Source: Sterolibacteriaceae bacterium (GTDB lineage Bacteria > Pseudomonadota > Gammaproteobacteria > Burkholderiales > Rhodocyclaceae). Taken from it: a stretch of 38,265 bases of DNA. A program made the position numbers and the translations under genes. The notes beneath the pieces are model-generated. The model was not told the DNA's origin and did no database searches. It was given only the letters and a program-made list of their open reading frames with translations. The stretch lies in the NCBI GenBank assembly GCA_025360425.1, contig JANYCD010000017.1, positions 1-38,265 of the forward strand, written 5' to 3'. Below, piece after piece: positions 1 through 9,815 of this stretch (positions are counted from its first letter, which is position 1; each line of letters starts with the position of its first letter).

Positions 1-1080
1 TATTTTCTCGAAGCCGGTACGCAGCCGGTCACGCACGACGTGAATCATCCAGGCAATGAACGGCAGCGGCAGCAGCGTTACCAATGCAAGCCACGGGTTG
101 ATCGAGAACAGGACGATGGATGTCATCAGGATCATCAACACATCGGTGACAAAATCCAGTGCGTGCAGCGAAAGGAAGACACTGATCCGATCCGATTCAG
201 ATCCGATGCGCGACATCAGGTCGCCGGTACGTTTGCCGCCGAAGTATTCGAGCGAGAGATGCAACAAATGTTCGTAGGTGGTAGTGCGCAGATCAGCGCT
301 GATACGTTCGGACACCAGCGCCAGGATGTAAGTGCGGGCCCAACCCAGCCCCCAGGCCAGCAAGCTCGATCCGAACAGGCCGCCGAGCAGCAGACCCACC
401 AGCATGACATCGATGGGCTTGCCGTTCTGAAACGGAATCAACACTTTGTCCATCAGCGGCATGGACAGATACGGCGGTACCAGATTTGCGATGGTTGCCG
501 CAATAGTCAGCAGAGAGCCGGTAATCAGTTGTCCCTTGTAAGGTTTGGCGAAACGCGACAGGCGGAACAATGTCCACGTCGACGGCGGGCGTTTAATCTC
601 TCGCGTGCAGATCGGGCACTCCTCCTCGCTCAGCGGCAACGGCGCGAGACATTGCGGACAAAGCTCTTCGGACGGTGGTATTGGGGCACCACCCTCGACG
701 CCGGCATCGCGCAGGCGTGTGAACTGATCCATCAGGCGCAGCGCCTGCGGATTTTGGCCGAGAGTGTAGCGCCAGGTAACCAAACGACTTGCACCGTCGT
801 GCAGTTCGAGCGCACCCACGCCGGCATGGTCGTGATGTTGCAGTAGCAACTGGTCGCGATAAGACCATTGCTGCCATTCGCTTGCACCGGGTGCCTTGGC
901 GATGAGCTGGCGATCTGTGGCGATCAACATGCCGGGCGCGAAGCGGAGGCTGTGGTCGAGATCGGTTTCGAGCCAGGCGAGGATGTGTTCATCTTGCGCC
1001 AGCAACACTTCGGCACCGAGACGCCATGGCTCGGGAACGGGGTTGCCGGCAGAAACAGGATTGTCGGATTGGATTGTCAT
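1..1080 (-). CDS. Cyanophycin-associated ABC transporter, permease/ATPase (partial)
   Basis: Reading the minus strand from ATG 1080 gives 360 open codons that run off the left edge, so the C-terminal ATPase half is missing. The first ~150 residues are a soluble, unusual N-terminal region ending in a zinc-ribbon-like pair of CxxC motifs (CPQC and CPIC, about 21 residues apart). An ABC transmembrane domain follows, with hydrophobic segments and the typical start of a type-I exporter core (TGDLMSRIGSES). Divergent placement next to two cyanophycin synthetases matches the betaproteobacterial family known as cyanophycin metabolism-associated ABC transporters. The transported substrate is unknown. 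The start is uncertain: the frame stays open upstream, and GTG 1125 (preceded by GAGGCGG) or GTG 1182 are alternatives. Family assignment is good; function is inferred from context. Confidence 0.8.
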   Translation of the reverse strand, partial: MTIQSDNPVSAGNPVPEPWRLGAEVLLAQDEHILAWLETDLDHSLRFAPGMLIATDRQLIAKAPGASEWQQWSYRDQLLLQHHDHAGVGALELHDGASRLVTWRYTLGQNPQALRLMDQFTRLRDAGVEGGAPIPPSEELCPQCLAPLPLSEEECPICTREIKRPPSTWTLFRLSRFAKPYKGQLITGSLLTIAATIANLVPPYLSMPLMDKVLIPFQNGKPIDVMLVGLLLGGLFGSSLLAWGLGWARTYILALVSERISADLRTTTYEHLLHLSLEYFGGKRTGDLMSRIGSESDRISVFLSLHALDFVTDVLMILMTSIVLFSINPWLALVTLLPLPFIAWMIHVVRDRLRTGFEKI

Positions 1081-1243
1081 GGGCTTGGCCTGCGCATCCG
1101 CGACTGCGGACTGGGCAGGCGGCACGAGTATACCGCCTCGCTTGATGCGCTGTCCGGCCTGTTCCGGGCGATAATTGTGCACTCCCAATGTAAACCTGAG
1201 AGCACCTCGGGCGTTACTCGTGTGAATTTCCCACTGCGCACAG

Positions 1244-3472
1244 ATGACCAATAAAACGATTGAAATCACCAAGGTGATTTCTCTGCGCGGGCCCAACATC
1301 TGGACTTACCGACCGGCACTGGAGGCCTGGGTCGATATCCACGATCTGGAAGACTCGCCTTCCAACACGCTGCCCGGATTCTACGAACGCCTCGCCGCGT
1401 GGCTGCCTTCGTTGATCGAGCACCGTTGCGGCGTTGGCGAACCCGGCGGTTTCATGCAACGTGTGCGGGAAGGTACCTGGCCGGGCCACATTCTCGAACA
1501 CGTGACACTGGAATTGCAAAATCTGGCGGGCATGCAAAGCGGTTTCGGCAAGGCGCGGGAAACTTCGCAGCGCGGGGTGTATAAGGTCGTGGTGCGGGCC
1601 CGTGACGAAAACGTGAGCCGCGCCTGCCTTTTTGCTGCGCGCGATCTGGTGATGGCGGCCATCCACGACCAACCGTTTGATGTCGCCGGCACGGTGGATC
1701 GATTGCACGACATGGCCGACACGCATTGCCTGGGTCCCAGCACGGCTTGCATCGTGAATGCGGCGAGCGAGCGCGGCATTCCCTCGCTGCGCCTTTCCGA
1801 AGGCAACCTGGTGCAACTCGGCCACGGCGTGCGCAGCCGCCGTATCTGGACCGCCGAGACCGACACCACCAGCGCCGTTGCCGAGAGCATTTCCAGCGAC
1901 AAGGACTTGACCAAGCGCTTGCTCGAATCCTGCGGCGTTCCGGTGCCCTCGGGTCGAATTGTGGGCAACGCCGAAGACGCGTGGGATGCCGCCGAAGACA
2001 TCGGCACGCCGGTAGTCGTGAAGCCGCTTGATGGCAATCATGGCCGCGGTGTTTCGCTCGAACTGGACACGCGCGAACAGGTGGAAGCCGCGTTCGCATT
2101 GGCTGAGCGACATGGCAGCGAGGTCATCGTCGAACGCTACATTCGCGGGACCGAACATCGTTTGCTGATCGTGGGTGGGAAACTCGCCGCAGCAGCGCGC
2201 GGCGAAGTGGCGATGGTCACCGGCGATGGCCACTCGACCGTCGCCCAACTCACCGATCTGCAAATCAACAGCGACCCACGACGCGGGACGACCGAGGACT
2301 TTCCGCTCAACCGCATCAACCCGCATGACGATACGGCGGTGGTGCTTGAACTGCAACGCCAGGGTCTGACGCCTGATGCAGTGCCCGTCGCAGGGCGCAA
2401 GGTGCTGGTGCAGCGCAACGGCAATGTCGCGATCGACGTGACCGATCAGGTTCATCCCGATGTCGCGGCGGCTGCAGGACTCGCCGCTCGCATCGTCGGC
2501 CTTGATATTGCGGGGGTCGATCTGGTGGCGGAAGATATTTCGCGGCCGCTCGAAGAACAGGGTGGTGCGATTGTCGAAATCAACGCAGGTCCAGGCCTGT
2601 TGATGCATCTCAAGCCGGCCGAGGGCACGCCACGCCCGGTCGGCCGCGCGATTGTGGATCATCTGTTTGCAGAAAAAGATAACGGTCGCATTCCGATTGT
2701 GGGCATCACCGGCTCGAAGGGCAAAACCACAGTCGCACGGCTGGTGGCACGCATGCTCAAACTCAGCGGCAAGCATGTCGGGCTGGCCTGTGGCGACGGA
2801 CTGTTTTTTAATCGGCGGACGGCACAGAAAGGCAATTGCGCAACATGGGCTGCCGGCCAGCGCGTGCTGATGACCCGCGCGGTCGAGGCGGCGGTATTCG
2901 AGAACAACGCCCGCTCGATCCTGAGCGAAGGTCTGGCTTACGACAAATGTTCGGTCGGCGTGGTGACCAATGTCGATGCTGCCGCGCTTGATGCGGAATT
3001 TTTTATCGGCACGCCCGAGCAACTCGTCAATGTCTTCCGTACCCAGGTTGACGTGGTGCTGCCGGATGGCGTGGCAGTACTCAACGCGGGCGATCCGCTG
3101 GTTGCAGGATTGGCCTCACTGTGCGACGGCGAGGTGATATTTTTCGGTATCGATCCTGATCTGCCCGCACTGATCGAGCAACGCATAACGGATTCGCGGG
3201 CCACATTCATCCGCGATGGATGGGTGGTGATGGCCAGCGGGACGCAAGAAATGCCGCTCGCCAAACTCGGGACGATGCCGCTGGCTTCGACCGGTGCATC
3301 CGCATTTCAAGCCGAGAACGTGCTGGCGACAGTGGCGGCGGCATGGGCGCTCGGAATATCACACGAACTGATTCGCGCGGTGATGCAAAGCTTCGTTCCA
3401 GGCCAGGATGAAGATGAGCCAAAGGGCACGACGCCCACCTTGCGGACAAATCGACGAGGCAACGATGGATAG
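1244..3472 (+). CDS. cphA': Cyanophycin synthetase-like protein CphA', short form
   Basis: A 742-residue member of the cyanophycin synthetase family, which polymerises Asp and Arg into the storage polymer multi-L-arginyl-poly-L-aspartate. The N-terminal domain carries the family start RGPNIWTYRPALEAW. An ATP-grasp domain follows with VVVKPLDGNHGRGV near residue 256, then a Mur-ligase-like domain with the P-loop GITGSKGKTT near residue 487. Compared with the neighbouring CphA it stops right after the central Mur domain. The C-terminal lobe is replaced by a short Thr/Arg-rich tail, so it lacks the TPGRF and DYGHNP segments. Short second CphA proteins are known in betaproteobacteria (CphA') and cyanobacteria (CphA2, which uses beta-Asp-Arg dipeptides). 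Whether this one is active is not visible. Its stop overlaps the start of cphA by 8 bases, implying coupled translation. Confidence 0.9.
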   Translation: MTNKTIEITKVISLRGPNIWTYRPALEAWVDIHDLEDSPSNTLPGFYERLAAWLPSLIEHRCGVGEPGGFMQRVREGTWPGHILEHVTLELQNLAGMQSGFGKARETSQRGVYKVVVRARDENVSRACLFAARDLVMAAIHDQPFDVAGTVDRLHDMADTHCLGPSTACIVNAASERGIPSLRLSEGNLVQLGHGVRSRRIWTAETDTTSAVAESISSDKDLTKRLLESCGVPVPSGRIVGNAEDAWDAAEDIGTPVVVKPLDGNHGRGVSLELDTREQVEAAFALAERHGSEVIVERYIRGTEHRLLIVGGKLAAAARGEVAMVTGDGHSTVAQLTDLQINSDPRRGTTEDFPLNRINPHDDTAVVLELQRQGLTPDAVPVAGRKVLVQRNGNVAIDVTDQVHPDVAAAAGLAARIVGLDIAGVDLVAEDISRPLEEQGGAIVEINAGPGLLMHLKPAEGTPRPVGRAIVDHLFAEKDNGRIPIVGITGSKGKTTVARLVARMLKLSGKHVGLACGDGLFFNRRTAQKGNCATWAAGQRVLMTRAVEAAVFENNARSILSEGLAYDKCSVGVVTNVDAAALDAEFFIGTPEQLVNVFRTQVDVVLPDGVAVLNAGDPLVAGLASLCDGEVIFFGIDPDLPALIEQRITDSRATFIRDGWVVMASGTQEMPLAKLGTMPLASTGASAFQAENVLATVAAAWALGISHELIRAVMQSFVPGQDEDEPKGTTPTLRTNRRGNDG

Positions 3473-6086
3473 CGCGAAACACGAGGCGGTACAGAGCAAA
3501 GTGGGTACTGCGTTCATGGAGGTATCGCGGGTTCGCGCGCTGCGTGGGCCCAACCTGTGGAGCCGGCATACCGCAATCGAGGCGATCGTTTCATGCAATG
3601 AAGCACAAAACTCCGGCGGCGGCATCGGCGGCTTTCACGCCCGGCTGCGCGCCCGTTTTCCGGCAATTGGTTTTATGCTGCCGGCGGGGCAGGAGCAATC
3701 CTTTTCGCTCGTCCATGCACTGGAATTCGCAGCGCTGGGGTTGCAGGCGCAGGCCGGCTGCCCGGTGACCTTCAGCCGCACCGTGCAGACGGTGGATCAC
3801 GGCGTGTATCAGGTGGTGGTCGAATACAGCGAAGAAGCGGTCGGCCGGCTGGCGTTCGAGTTTGCCGAACAACTCTGCGTCGCCGCGTTTCACGACCAGC
3901 CGTTTGACCTTGCACAGTCATTGTCGCGACTGCGCGATCTGGATGAAGATGTGCGTCTTGGACCAAGCACCGGAGCCATCGTAAAGGCAGCCGATGCGCG
4001 CGGCATTCCCTCTCGGCGGTTGACCGACGGCAGCCTGGTGCAGTTTGGCTGGGGCAGCCGTCAGCGGCGCATCCAGGCGGCAGAAACCGACCGCACCAGC
4101 GCGATTGCGGAAGCCATCGCACAGGATAAGGAGCTGACCAAAAAATTACTCAATGCCGCCGGAGTGCCCGTCCCGCATGGCCGCGTGGTGAACAGCGCGG
4201 CAGACGCCTGGGCTGCAGCGCAGGAGATTGGTGGCGCCGTGGTGGTCAAGCCGCGCGATGGCAATCAGGGCAAAGGTGTCGCCGTCAACATTGCGGCGCA
4301 GGAAGAGGTGTTGCGGGCTTACGCGGTTGCTGCGGAATTCAGTACCGACATCATCGTCGAGCGTTTCATCGCCGGCAATGATTTTCGCATGCTGGTCGTG
4401 GGCAGCGCCCTGGTCGCGGCTGCGCGTCGCGACCCGCCACAGGTGGTGGGAGACGGCGTGCAGTCGGTTCGACAACTGGTGGAACAGGTGAACAGCGATC
4501 CGCAGCGCGGCGAAGGTCACGCCACGTCACTGACCAAGATTCGCTTCGACGACATTGCCATTGCCACGCTGGAAAGGCAATCCTGCACCGCAGACACGAT
4601 TCCGGCCAGGGGGGCTCGCGTGATCCTGCGCAACAACGCCAACCTCAGCACCGGCGGCACCGCCACTGACGTGACGGAAGACGTACATCCGGAGTTGGCG
4701 GCACGCGTGATTGACGCCGCGCAAATGGTAGGTCTGGATATTTGCGGAGTCGATGTGGTGTGCGAGAACGTGCTGAAATCGCTGGAAGAATCCGGTGGCG
4801 CCATTGTCGAAGCGAATGCGGCGCCCGGCTTGCGCATGCATCTTCACCCTTCCTACGGCAAGGGTCGTGCGGTCGGCGAAGCGATCATGGCGTCAATGTT
4901 CGGCAACCACGAAGATGGGCGCATTCCCCTGGTCGCCGTTGCCGGCACCAACGGCAAGACGACGACCGTGCGACTCATCGCCCATCTGCTCACGGCAAGC
5001 GGACATCGCGTTGGCATGACTACCACCGACGGTGTCTATATCGCCGGCAAACGTATTGATACTGGGGATTGCAGCGGACCGCGCAGCGCGCGAAATGTGC
5101 TGCTCCACCCTGATGTCGATGCGGCCGTATTTGAAACTGCGCGCGGTGGCGTGCTGCGCGAAGGCCTCGGCTTTGATCGCTGCAAGGTGGCCGTGGTCAC
5201 CAACATCGGCACCGGCGACCATCTCGGTTTGAGTTATATCAGCACGGTAGAAGATCTTGCCGTGGTGAAACGGGTTATCGTCCAGAACGTTGCGCCCGAT
5301 GGCTCGGCAGTGCTCAACGCCGCCGATCCCATCGTGGCGAAGATGGCTGATTTCTGTCCCGGCTCGGTGACCTTCTTTGCCACCGACAGTCGTCACCCGG
5401 TGATCAGCACGCGGCGCGCCCAAGGCCATCGCGTGGTTACACTTGAGGACGGGCACATCGTCGCCACTCGCGGCGGCTTCGAGCAGCGCATCGCGCTGGC
5501 GCGGATTCCAATCACAGGTAACGGCGCCATCGGTTTCCAGACCGAAAACGTCATGGCGGCAACGGCCGCCGCGTGGGCGCTAGGGATTCCCTGGAAAAAT
5601 ATTCGTGCAGGATTGGGCAGCTTCGTCAGCGATGCCCACACGACGCCGGGAAGATTCAATGTCTTTGCCCATCGTGGCGCGACGGTGATCGCGGATTACG
5701 GACATAATCCTGACGCGATCATGGCGCTGGTTCGTGCCGTCGAAAACATGCCGGCAAAACGCCGCACGGTGGTGATCAGTGGCGCTGGCGATCGTCGCGA
5801 CGAAGACATTCGTCAGCAAACTGAAATACTCGGGGATGTCTTTGATGAGGCGATCCTCTATCAGGATCAGTGTCAGCGGGGCCGTGCTGACGGCGAGGTC
5901 GTGGCACTGTTGCGGCAAGGGCTCGGCAAAGCCGCCAGAACGCGCATAGTCAAGGAAATACACGGTGAATTCGTAGCCATCGACACCGCGCTGGATAATC
6001 TGCAGGCGGATGACTTGTGTCTGATTCTGATTGACCAGGTGGAAGAAGCGCTGGCGTATATCGGCAAGAAAGTTAACCACAGCTGA
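3465..6086 (+). CDS. cphA: Cyanophycin synthetase CphA
   Basis: Full-length cyanophycin synthetase, 873 residues from ATG 3465. It adds Asp to the polymer backbone and Arg to the side chains in two ATP-dependent steps in the cytoplasm. The family signature MEVSRVRALRGPNLWSRHTA begins at residue 18. The ATP-grasp loop VVVKPRDGNQGKGV lies near residue 260. The Mur-ligase P-loop AGTNGKTTT starts at residue 493. The C-terminal ligase lobe is present, with TPGRFNVF and DYGHNPDA. ATG 3465 was chosen because GAGG sits 6 bases upstream and the codon overlaps the cphA' stop (ATGGATAG). ATG 3516 would start exactly at the conserved MEVSR and is the main alternative; 3408 is a longer in-frame start. The gene ends at a bidirectional terminator. 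Codon usage looks like its neighbours. Confidence 0.95.
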   Translation: MDSAKHEAVQSKVGTAFMEVSRVRALRGPNLWSRHTAIEAIVSCNEAQNSGGGIGGFHARLRARFPAIGFMLPAGQEQSFSLVHALEFAALGLQAQAGCPVTFSRTVQTVDHGVYQVVVEYSEEAVGRLAFEFAEQLCVAAFHDQPFDLAQSLSRLRDLDEDVRLGPSTGAIVKAADARGIPSRRLTDGSLVQFGWGSRQRRIQAAETDRTSAIAEAIAQDKELTKKLLNAAGVPVPHGRVVNSAADAWAAAQEIGGAVVVKPRDGNQGKGVAVNIAAQEEVLRAYAVAAEFSTDIIVERFIAGNDFRMLVVGSALVAAARRDPPQVVGDGVQSVRQLVEQVNSDPQRGEGHATSLTKIRFDDIAIATLERQSCTADTIPARGARVILRNNANLSTGGTATDVTEDVHPELAARVIDAAQMVGLDICGVDVVCENVLKSLEESGGAIVEANAAPGLRMHLHPSYGKGRAVGEAIMASMFGNHEDGRIPLVAVAGTNGKTTTVRLIAHLLTASGHRVGMTTTDGVYIAGKRIDTGDCSGPRSARNVLLHPDVDAAVFETARGGVLREGLGFDRCKVAVVTNIGTGDHLGLSYISTVEDLAVVKRVIVQNVAPDGSAVLNAADPIVAKMADFCPGSVTFFATDSRHPVISTRRAQGHRVVTLEDGHIVATRGGFEQRIALARIPITGNGAIGFQTENVMAATAAAWALGIPWKNIRAGLGSFVSDAHTTPGRFNVFAHRGATVIADYGHNPDAIMALVRAVENMPAKRRTVVISGAGDRRDEDIRQQTEILGDVFDEAILYQDQCQRGRADGEVVALLRQGLGKAARTRIVKEIHGEFVAIDTALDNLQADDLCLILIDQVEEALAYIGKKVNHS

Positions 6087-6120
6087 TTGTCAGCAGAGCC
6101 ATCTTCAAAATGGGAACGAA

Positions 6121-6148
6121 AAAAAGGGCAGGTTACCCTGCCCTTTTT
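6121..6148. terminator. Bidirectional intrinsic terminator, cphA / small secreted protein
   Basis: A 12-base stem (AAAAAGGGCAGG pairing with CCTGCCCTTTTT) closes on a 4-base loop. It has a T run on the plus side and an A run that acts as the T run on the minus side. It lies between the converging cphA and 6167-6391 genes and can serve both. Confidence 0.85.
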
Positions 6149-6166
6149 GCTTGCACCGACGCCGAA

Positions 6167-6391
6167 TTACTTGGCGGGGGCGGCTTCAGCAGGCATTGCT
6201 TCTGCCTTCTTGGCTTTCTTGTGCTTCTTGTGCATTTTCTTCGGCGCTTCGGCAGCCGGGGCTTCCGGGGCGGCGGCAGGAGCGGCGGCGGCAGCAGGGG
6301 CGGCGGCAGCAGGGGCTTTGGCGGCATCAGCGGCGAAGGCGGAAGCGGCGACGAACATGCCGGCAACCAGGGTAGCGATCAGTTTGCTCAT
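6167..6391 (-). CDS. Small secreted Ala/Pro/Lys-rich protein
   Basis: A 74-residue protein with a clear Sec signal peptide (MSKLIATLVAGMFVAASAFA, cleavage expected after AFA). Low-complexity alanine/proline repeats follow, then a basic block (KKMHKKHKKAKK) and an acidic-alanine tail. ATG 6391 has a good ribosome site (AAGGGA, 5 bases upstream). The composition resembles the acid-shock protein Asr of enterobacteria (signal peptide plus Ala/Lys/His repeats), but no domain can be assigned and the likeness may be only compositional. A periplasmic location is likely. It starts 16 bases after rluE ends on the same strand, so it could be co-transcribed with rluE. It ends at the shared terminator. 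Confidence 0.75.
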   Translation of the reverse strand: MSKLIATLVAGMFVAASAFAADAAKAPAAAAPAAAAAPAAAPEAPAAEAPKKMHKKHKKAKKAEAMPAEAAPAK

Positions 6392-6407
6392 TTTATTCCC
6401 TTTCAGT

Positions 6408-7046
6408 TCACTTGGATTTTGGTTTGACACGACCGGCGAAAAACCGTGCGTCATGGCCAATAACGCGCGGTTGACGGTCAGGTTGACATGATTTTTCGTG
6501 GAAAGCATATTCGATCTGCCGCCACTGCCCAGGCTCCAATCCCTGCAACGTCCATTCACCGACTGCCCAGCGAATCAAGCGCAGGGTGGGACAGCCGATT
6601 TTGGCGGTCATGCGCCGTACCTGTCGATTCTTGCCTTGTTTCAGCGTGATCTCCAACCAGGCGGTTGGAATCGCGGCCCGATGGCGAATTGGCGGCGTTC
6701 TGGGCCAAAGTGCCGCGGGCTCGGCCATTCGTCTTGCCTGGCAGGGCAAGGTCACAAAATCACCCAAATCCACACCCTGCTCCAACCATGCCAGCGCTGC
6801 GTCGTCAAGCACCCCCTCGACCTGAACCCAATAGGTTTTGGGCAGTTTGTGGGCTGGATCGGCGATCCGCGCCTGCAACGGGCCATTGTCGGTGAGAACC
6901 ACCAGGCCTTCGCTGTCGGCATCGAGCCGGCCGGCGGCGTAGACGCCCGGAACCGGGATGAACTCCTTGAGCGTTTGATGACCAGACTCGGATGTGAATT
7001 GGGTCAATACGCCATACGGCTTGTTGAAAAGAATCACGCGCGTCAC
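6408..7046 (-). CDS. rluE: 23S rRNA pseudouridine synthase, RluE type
   Basis: A 212-residue RsuA-family pseudouridine synthase. RluE modifies U2457 of 23S rRNA in E. coli, so the substrate here is assigned by family. The N-terminus [14 protein letters not shown] is characteristic, and the catalytic-aspartate motif [10 protein letters not shown] lies at about residues 39-48. The later motif [11 protein letters not shown] and the segment [11 protein letters not shown] also fit. There is no S4 domain at the N-terminus, as in RluE and unlike RsuA or RluB. The C-terminus past the catalytic domain is slightly extended and basic. The 3' end lies 16 bases upstream of the small secreted protein gene. 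Confidence 0.9.
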   Translation of the reverse strand: MTRVILFNKPYGVLTQFTSESGHQTLKEFIPVPGVYAAGRLDADSEGLVVLTDNGPLQARIADPAHKLPKTYWVQVEGVLDDAALAWLEQGVDLGDFVTLPCQARRMAEPAALWPRTPPIRHRAAIPTAWLEITLKQGKNRQVRRMTAKIGCPTLRLIRWAVGEWTLQGLEPGQWRQIEYAFHEKSCQPDRQPRVIGHDARFFAGRVKPKSK

Positions 7047-7299
7047 GACTGTTCTACGCCTGCAATGCAGCCTTGCGAAAGTTGCAAATCCTTCATGTAA
7101 TGCTTGCTAAAACCAGCCACCATGGACTGCGCGATACGCTGCGAAAGATTTTCCTGGTGGGCTGTGACACTCATGATTGTCTGGTCGGCGCAAAGCGTTC
7201 AACACATTCTATCAGTCGTGAAAATCGTCTTCCGCTTCCTGAGGATTTCGTTAAGTCGAGAATGACGAATCTGGAACCGATACCCATTTGTCCTGCTTA
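7047..7299. other. Intergenic stretch between rluE and the icd promoter
   Basis: About 250 bases with no convincing gene. Short open frames here lack ribosome sites and recognisable protein character. The rluE promoter should lie in the left part (minus strand), but no strong box pair stands out. Confidence 0.6.
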
Positions 7300-7328
7300 T
7301 TGACGACAAAGCATCGGTCAAGGATACT
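7300..7328 (+). promoter_or_regulatory. Sigma70-type promoter for isocitrate dehydrogenase
   Basis: A -35 box TTGACG (7300-7305) is followed by a 17-base spacer and a -10 box GATACT (7323-7328). The predicted leader before ATG 7410 is about 75 bases. Confidence 0.7.
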
Positions 7329-7409
7329 CAGGCGTTCGGCCGAGGATCTGGCCCCATATCCTTCCGCCTGATATTTCAAAATAAATAACATACACGACGA
7401 GGCACGCAC

Positions 7410-9662
7410 ATGAGCGCTGGGCAATCGAAGATCACTTACACACTTACCGACGAAGCACCGCTGCTGGCGACGGTCGCCTTCTTGCCGGTTATACGCACTT
7501 TTGCGGCACCCGCCGGGATCGAGATTGAAGAGGCCGACATTTCGGTATCGGCACGGGTTCTTGCCGAGTTTCCCGACTATCTGACCGAGGAGCAGAAAGT
7601 ACCGGACGTGCTCGGCGATCTTGGCCGAAGAACCCAGCTTCCGGAAACAAACATCATCAAGCTGCCGAACGTCAGCGCCTCTGTCGCGCAGCTTGTCGCC
7701 TGCGTCCGCGAGCTTCAATCGAAGGGCCACAAGATTCCCGACTACCCCGAGGATCCCAAGACGGATGAGGCAAAGGCGATCAAGGCCCGATACAGCCGGT
7801 GCATCGGCAGTTCGGTCAATCCGGTGCTGCGTGAAGGCAACTCCGACCGGCGGGCGCCAAAGGCCGTGAAGGAATACGCCCGCAAGAACCCGCACTCGAT
7901 GGGTGAGTGGAGTCAAGCCTCTCGCACGCACGTCTCACACATGCACCATGGCGACTTCTATCACGGCGAAAAGTCGATGACGCTCGACAAAGCGCGGGAC
8001 GTGAAGATGGAATTGATCACCAAGAGCGGCAAGGCCGTCGTGCTAAAGCCCAAGGTTTCCCTGCTGGCTGGCGAAATCATCGACAGCATGTTCATGAGCA
8101 AGAAGGCGCTTCTTGAGTTCTACGAAAAAGAGCTCGAGGATGCGCGCAAGACTGGTGTCATGTTCTCGCTGCATGTCAAGGCAACGATGATGAAGGTTTC
8201 ACATCCGATCGTCTTCGGCCATTGCGTCAGGATTTTCTACAAGGACGCATTCGAGAAACATGGAAAGCTTTTTGACGAGTTGGGGGTCAATGTCAATAAC
8301 GGCATGGCCAATCTTTACGAAAAAATCGCCAATCTTCCCGCGTCCAAGCGTGAGGAAATCCTCAAGGATCTGCATGACTGCCACGCGCATCGGCCGGAAC
8401 TGGCGATGGTCGACTCCGCGAAGGGCATTACCAATTTCCACTCGCCAAATGACGTGATCGTGGATGCGTCGATGCCCGCCATGATCCGCATTGGCGGCAA
8501 AATGTGGGGTGCAGATGGTCGCCCCAAGGACGTGAAAGCCGTAATGCCGGAGAGTACCTTTGCCCGCATCTATCAGGAGATGATCAACTTCTGCAAGTGG
8601 CATGGCAACTTCGACCCTAGGACCATGGGCACCGTGCCCAACGTTGGCCTGATGGCCCAACAGGCGGAAGAGTATGGTTCGCACGACAAGACCTTCGAGA
8701 TTCCGGAAGACGGCGTCGCCAACATCACCGACCTCGCCACAGGTGAAGTATTGCTGACGCAGAACGTAGAAACAGGCGACATCTGGCGCATGTGCCAGGT
8801 AAAGGATGCCGCGATTCGCGACTGGGTCAAGCTGGCCGTCAACCGCGCCCGAAACTCGGGCATGCCCGTGGTGTTCTGGCTTGACGCTTATCGTCCGCAC
8901 GAAGCCGAAATGATCAAAAAGGTCCACACCTACCTTAAGGATCACGACACCACTGGACTCGACATCCAGATCATGTCCCAGGTCCGCGCCATGCGTTACA
9001 CGCTCGAGCGCGTCATCCGTGGCCTGGATACAATTTCTGCAACCGGCAATATCCTGCGCGATTACCTTACCGACCTGTTCCCGATCATGGAACTCGGCAC
9101 CAGCGCCAAGATGTTGTCCATCGTCCCCTTGATGGCGGGTGGTGGCATGTATGAGACCGGTGCTGGTGGGTCGGCTCCCAAGCACGTTCAGCAGTTGGTA
9201 GAGGAGAACCACTTGCGCTGGGATTCACTCGGCGAGTATCTCGCGCTCGCGGTTTCGTTCGAGGACCTCGGTGTCAAGACTGGCAACAAGCGGGCAACTC
9301 TGCTCGCCAAGACGCTGGATGCCGCAACCGGAAAATTGCTCGACAACAGAAAATCACCCTCGCCCAAGACCGGCGAACTTGACAACCGCGGTAGCCAGTT
9401 CTACTTGACGATGTACTGGGCGCAGGCGCTTGCCGTGCAATCCGAGGACAAGGAACTTGCCGACCGCTTCGCCCCTTTGGCCAAGTCACTGGCCGAGAAC
9501 GAGGAAAAGATTGTTAGTGAGTTCAAGGCGGTTCAGGGCCGGCGCGTCGATATCGGTGGCTACTACAAGCTTGATCCGATGAAGGCCAAAGCGGTGATGC
9601 GACCAAGCGCTACCTTCAATGCCATACTCAAGTCCGCTTTAGCTGACGGGCGTGGAACATGA
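7410..9662 (+). CDS. icd: NADP-dependent isocitrate dehydrogenase, monomeric type
   Basis: A 750-residue monomeric (IDH II) isocitrate dehydrogenase. It oxidatively decarboxylates isocitrate to 2-oxoglutarate, making NADPH, in the TCA cycle. The length fits the ~740-residue monomeric family rather than the ~420-residue dimeric enzyme. Substrate-binding [10 protein letters not shown] is at residues 142-151. [16 protein letters not shown] and the central [19 protein letters not shown] segment are family hallmarks. [13 protein letters not shown] carries metal-binding acidic residues. The start at 7410 has GAGG upstream (gacgaggcacgcac before ATG). It stands alone with its own promoter and a strong terminator. 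The isocitrate lyase at 15115 competes for the same substrate. Confidence 0.97.
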   Translation: MSAGQSKITYTLTDEAPLLATVAFLPVIRTFAAPAGIEIEEADISVSARVLAEFPDYLTEEQKVPDVLGDLGRRTQLPETNIIKLPNVSASVAQLVACVRELQSKGHKIPDYPEDPKTDEAKAIKARYSRCIGSSVNPVLREGNSDRRAPKAVKEYARKNPHSMGEWSQASRTHVSHMHHGDFYHGEKSMTLDKARDVKMELITKSGKAVVLKPKVSLLAGEIIDSMFMSKKALLEFYEKELEDARKTGVMFSLHVKATMMKVSHPIVFGHCVRIFYKDAFEKHGKLFDELGVNVNNGMANLYEKIANLPASKREEILKDLHDCHAHRPELAMVDSAKGITNFHSPNDVIVDASMPAMIRIGGKMWGADGRPKDVKAVMPESTFARIYQEMINFCKWHGNFDPRTMGTVPNVGLMAQQAEEYGSHDKTFEIPEDGVANITDLATGEVLLTQNVETGDIWRMCQVKDAAIRDWVKLAVNRARNSGMPVVFWLDAYRPHEAEMIKKVHTYLKDHDTTGLDIQIMSQVRAMRYTLERVIRGLDTISATGNILRDYLTDLFPIMELGTSAKMLSIVPLMAGGGMYETGAGGSAPKHVQQLVEENHLRWDSLGEYLALAVSFEDLGVKTGNKRATLLAKTLDAATGKLLDNRKSPSPKTGELDNRGSQFYLTMYWAQALAVQSEDKELADRFAPLAKSLAENEEKIVSEFKAVQGRRVDIGGYYKLDPMKAKAVMRPSATFNAILKSALADGRGT

Positions 9663-9741
9663 CTCGATTGATGAAGTGTGGCTTATGGCCATGCCATGAT
9701 TGAGTCGATGTAAGCGTATTTATCGAGGCAACCAGGCAAAA

Positions 9742-9776
9742 AAAAGCCCGCCGATGGCGGGCTTTTCATTTTTGTA
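9742..9776. terminator. Bidirectional intrinsic terminator, icd / csp
   Basis: An 11-base perfect stem (AAAAGCCCGCC with GGCGGGCTTTT) surrounds a GAT loop. A tracts lie upstream and T tracts downstream, so it can serve icd (plus) and the converging cold-shock gene (minus). Confidence 0.9.
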
Positions 9777-9815
9777 CTTATAAAGCAGGTGTCGGTACAG
9801 TCGCCGACGCCGCTA

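Noticed and set aside
40..846. A 268-codon plus-strand frame over the ABC transporter
   Set aside because: Gln/Arg-rich translation without domains; the minus strand gives a clear ABC transporter in the same place.
1214..3022. A 602-codon open frame on the minus strand across cphA'
   Set aside because: It is fully antisense to a well-supported cyanophycin synthetase, has no family character, and its openness reflects the GC-rich codon bias of the real gene.
8199..9212. A 337-codon minus-strand frame inside icd
   Set aside because: Antisense shadow of the monomeric isocitrate dehydrogenase, whose motifs cover the whole stretch.
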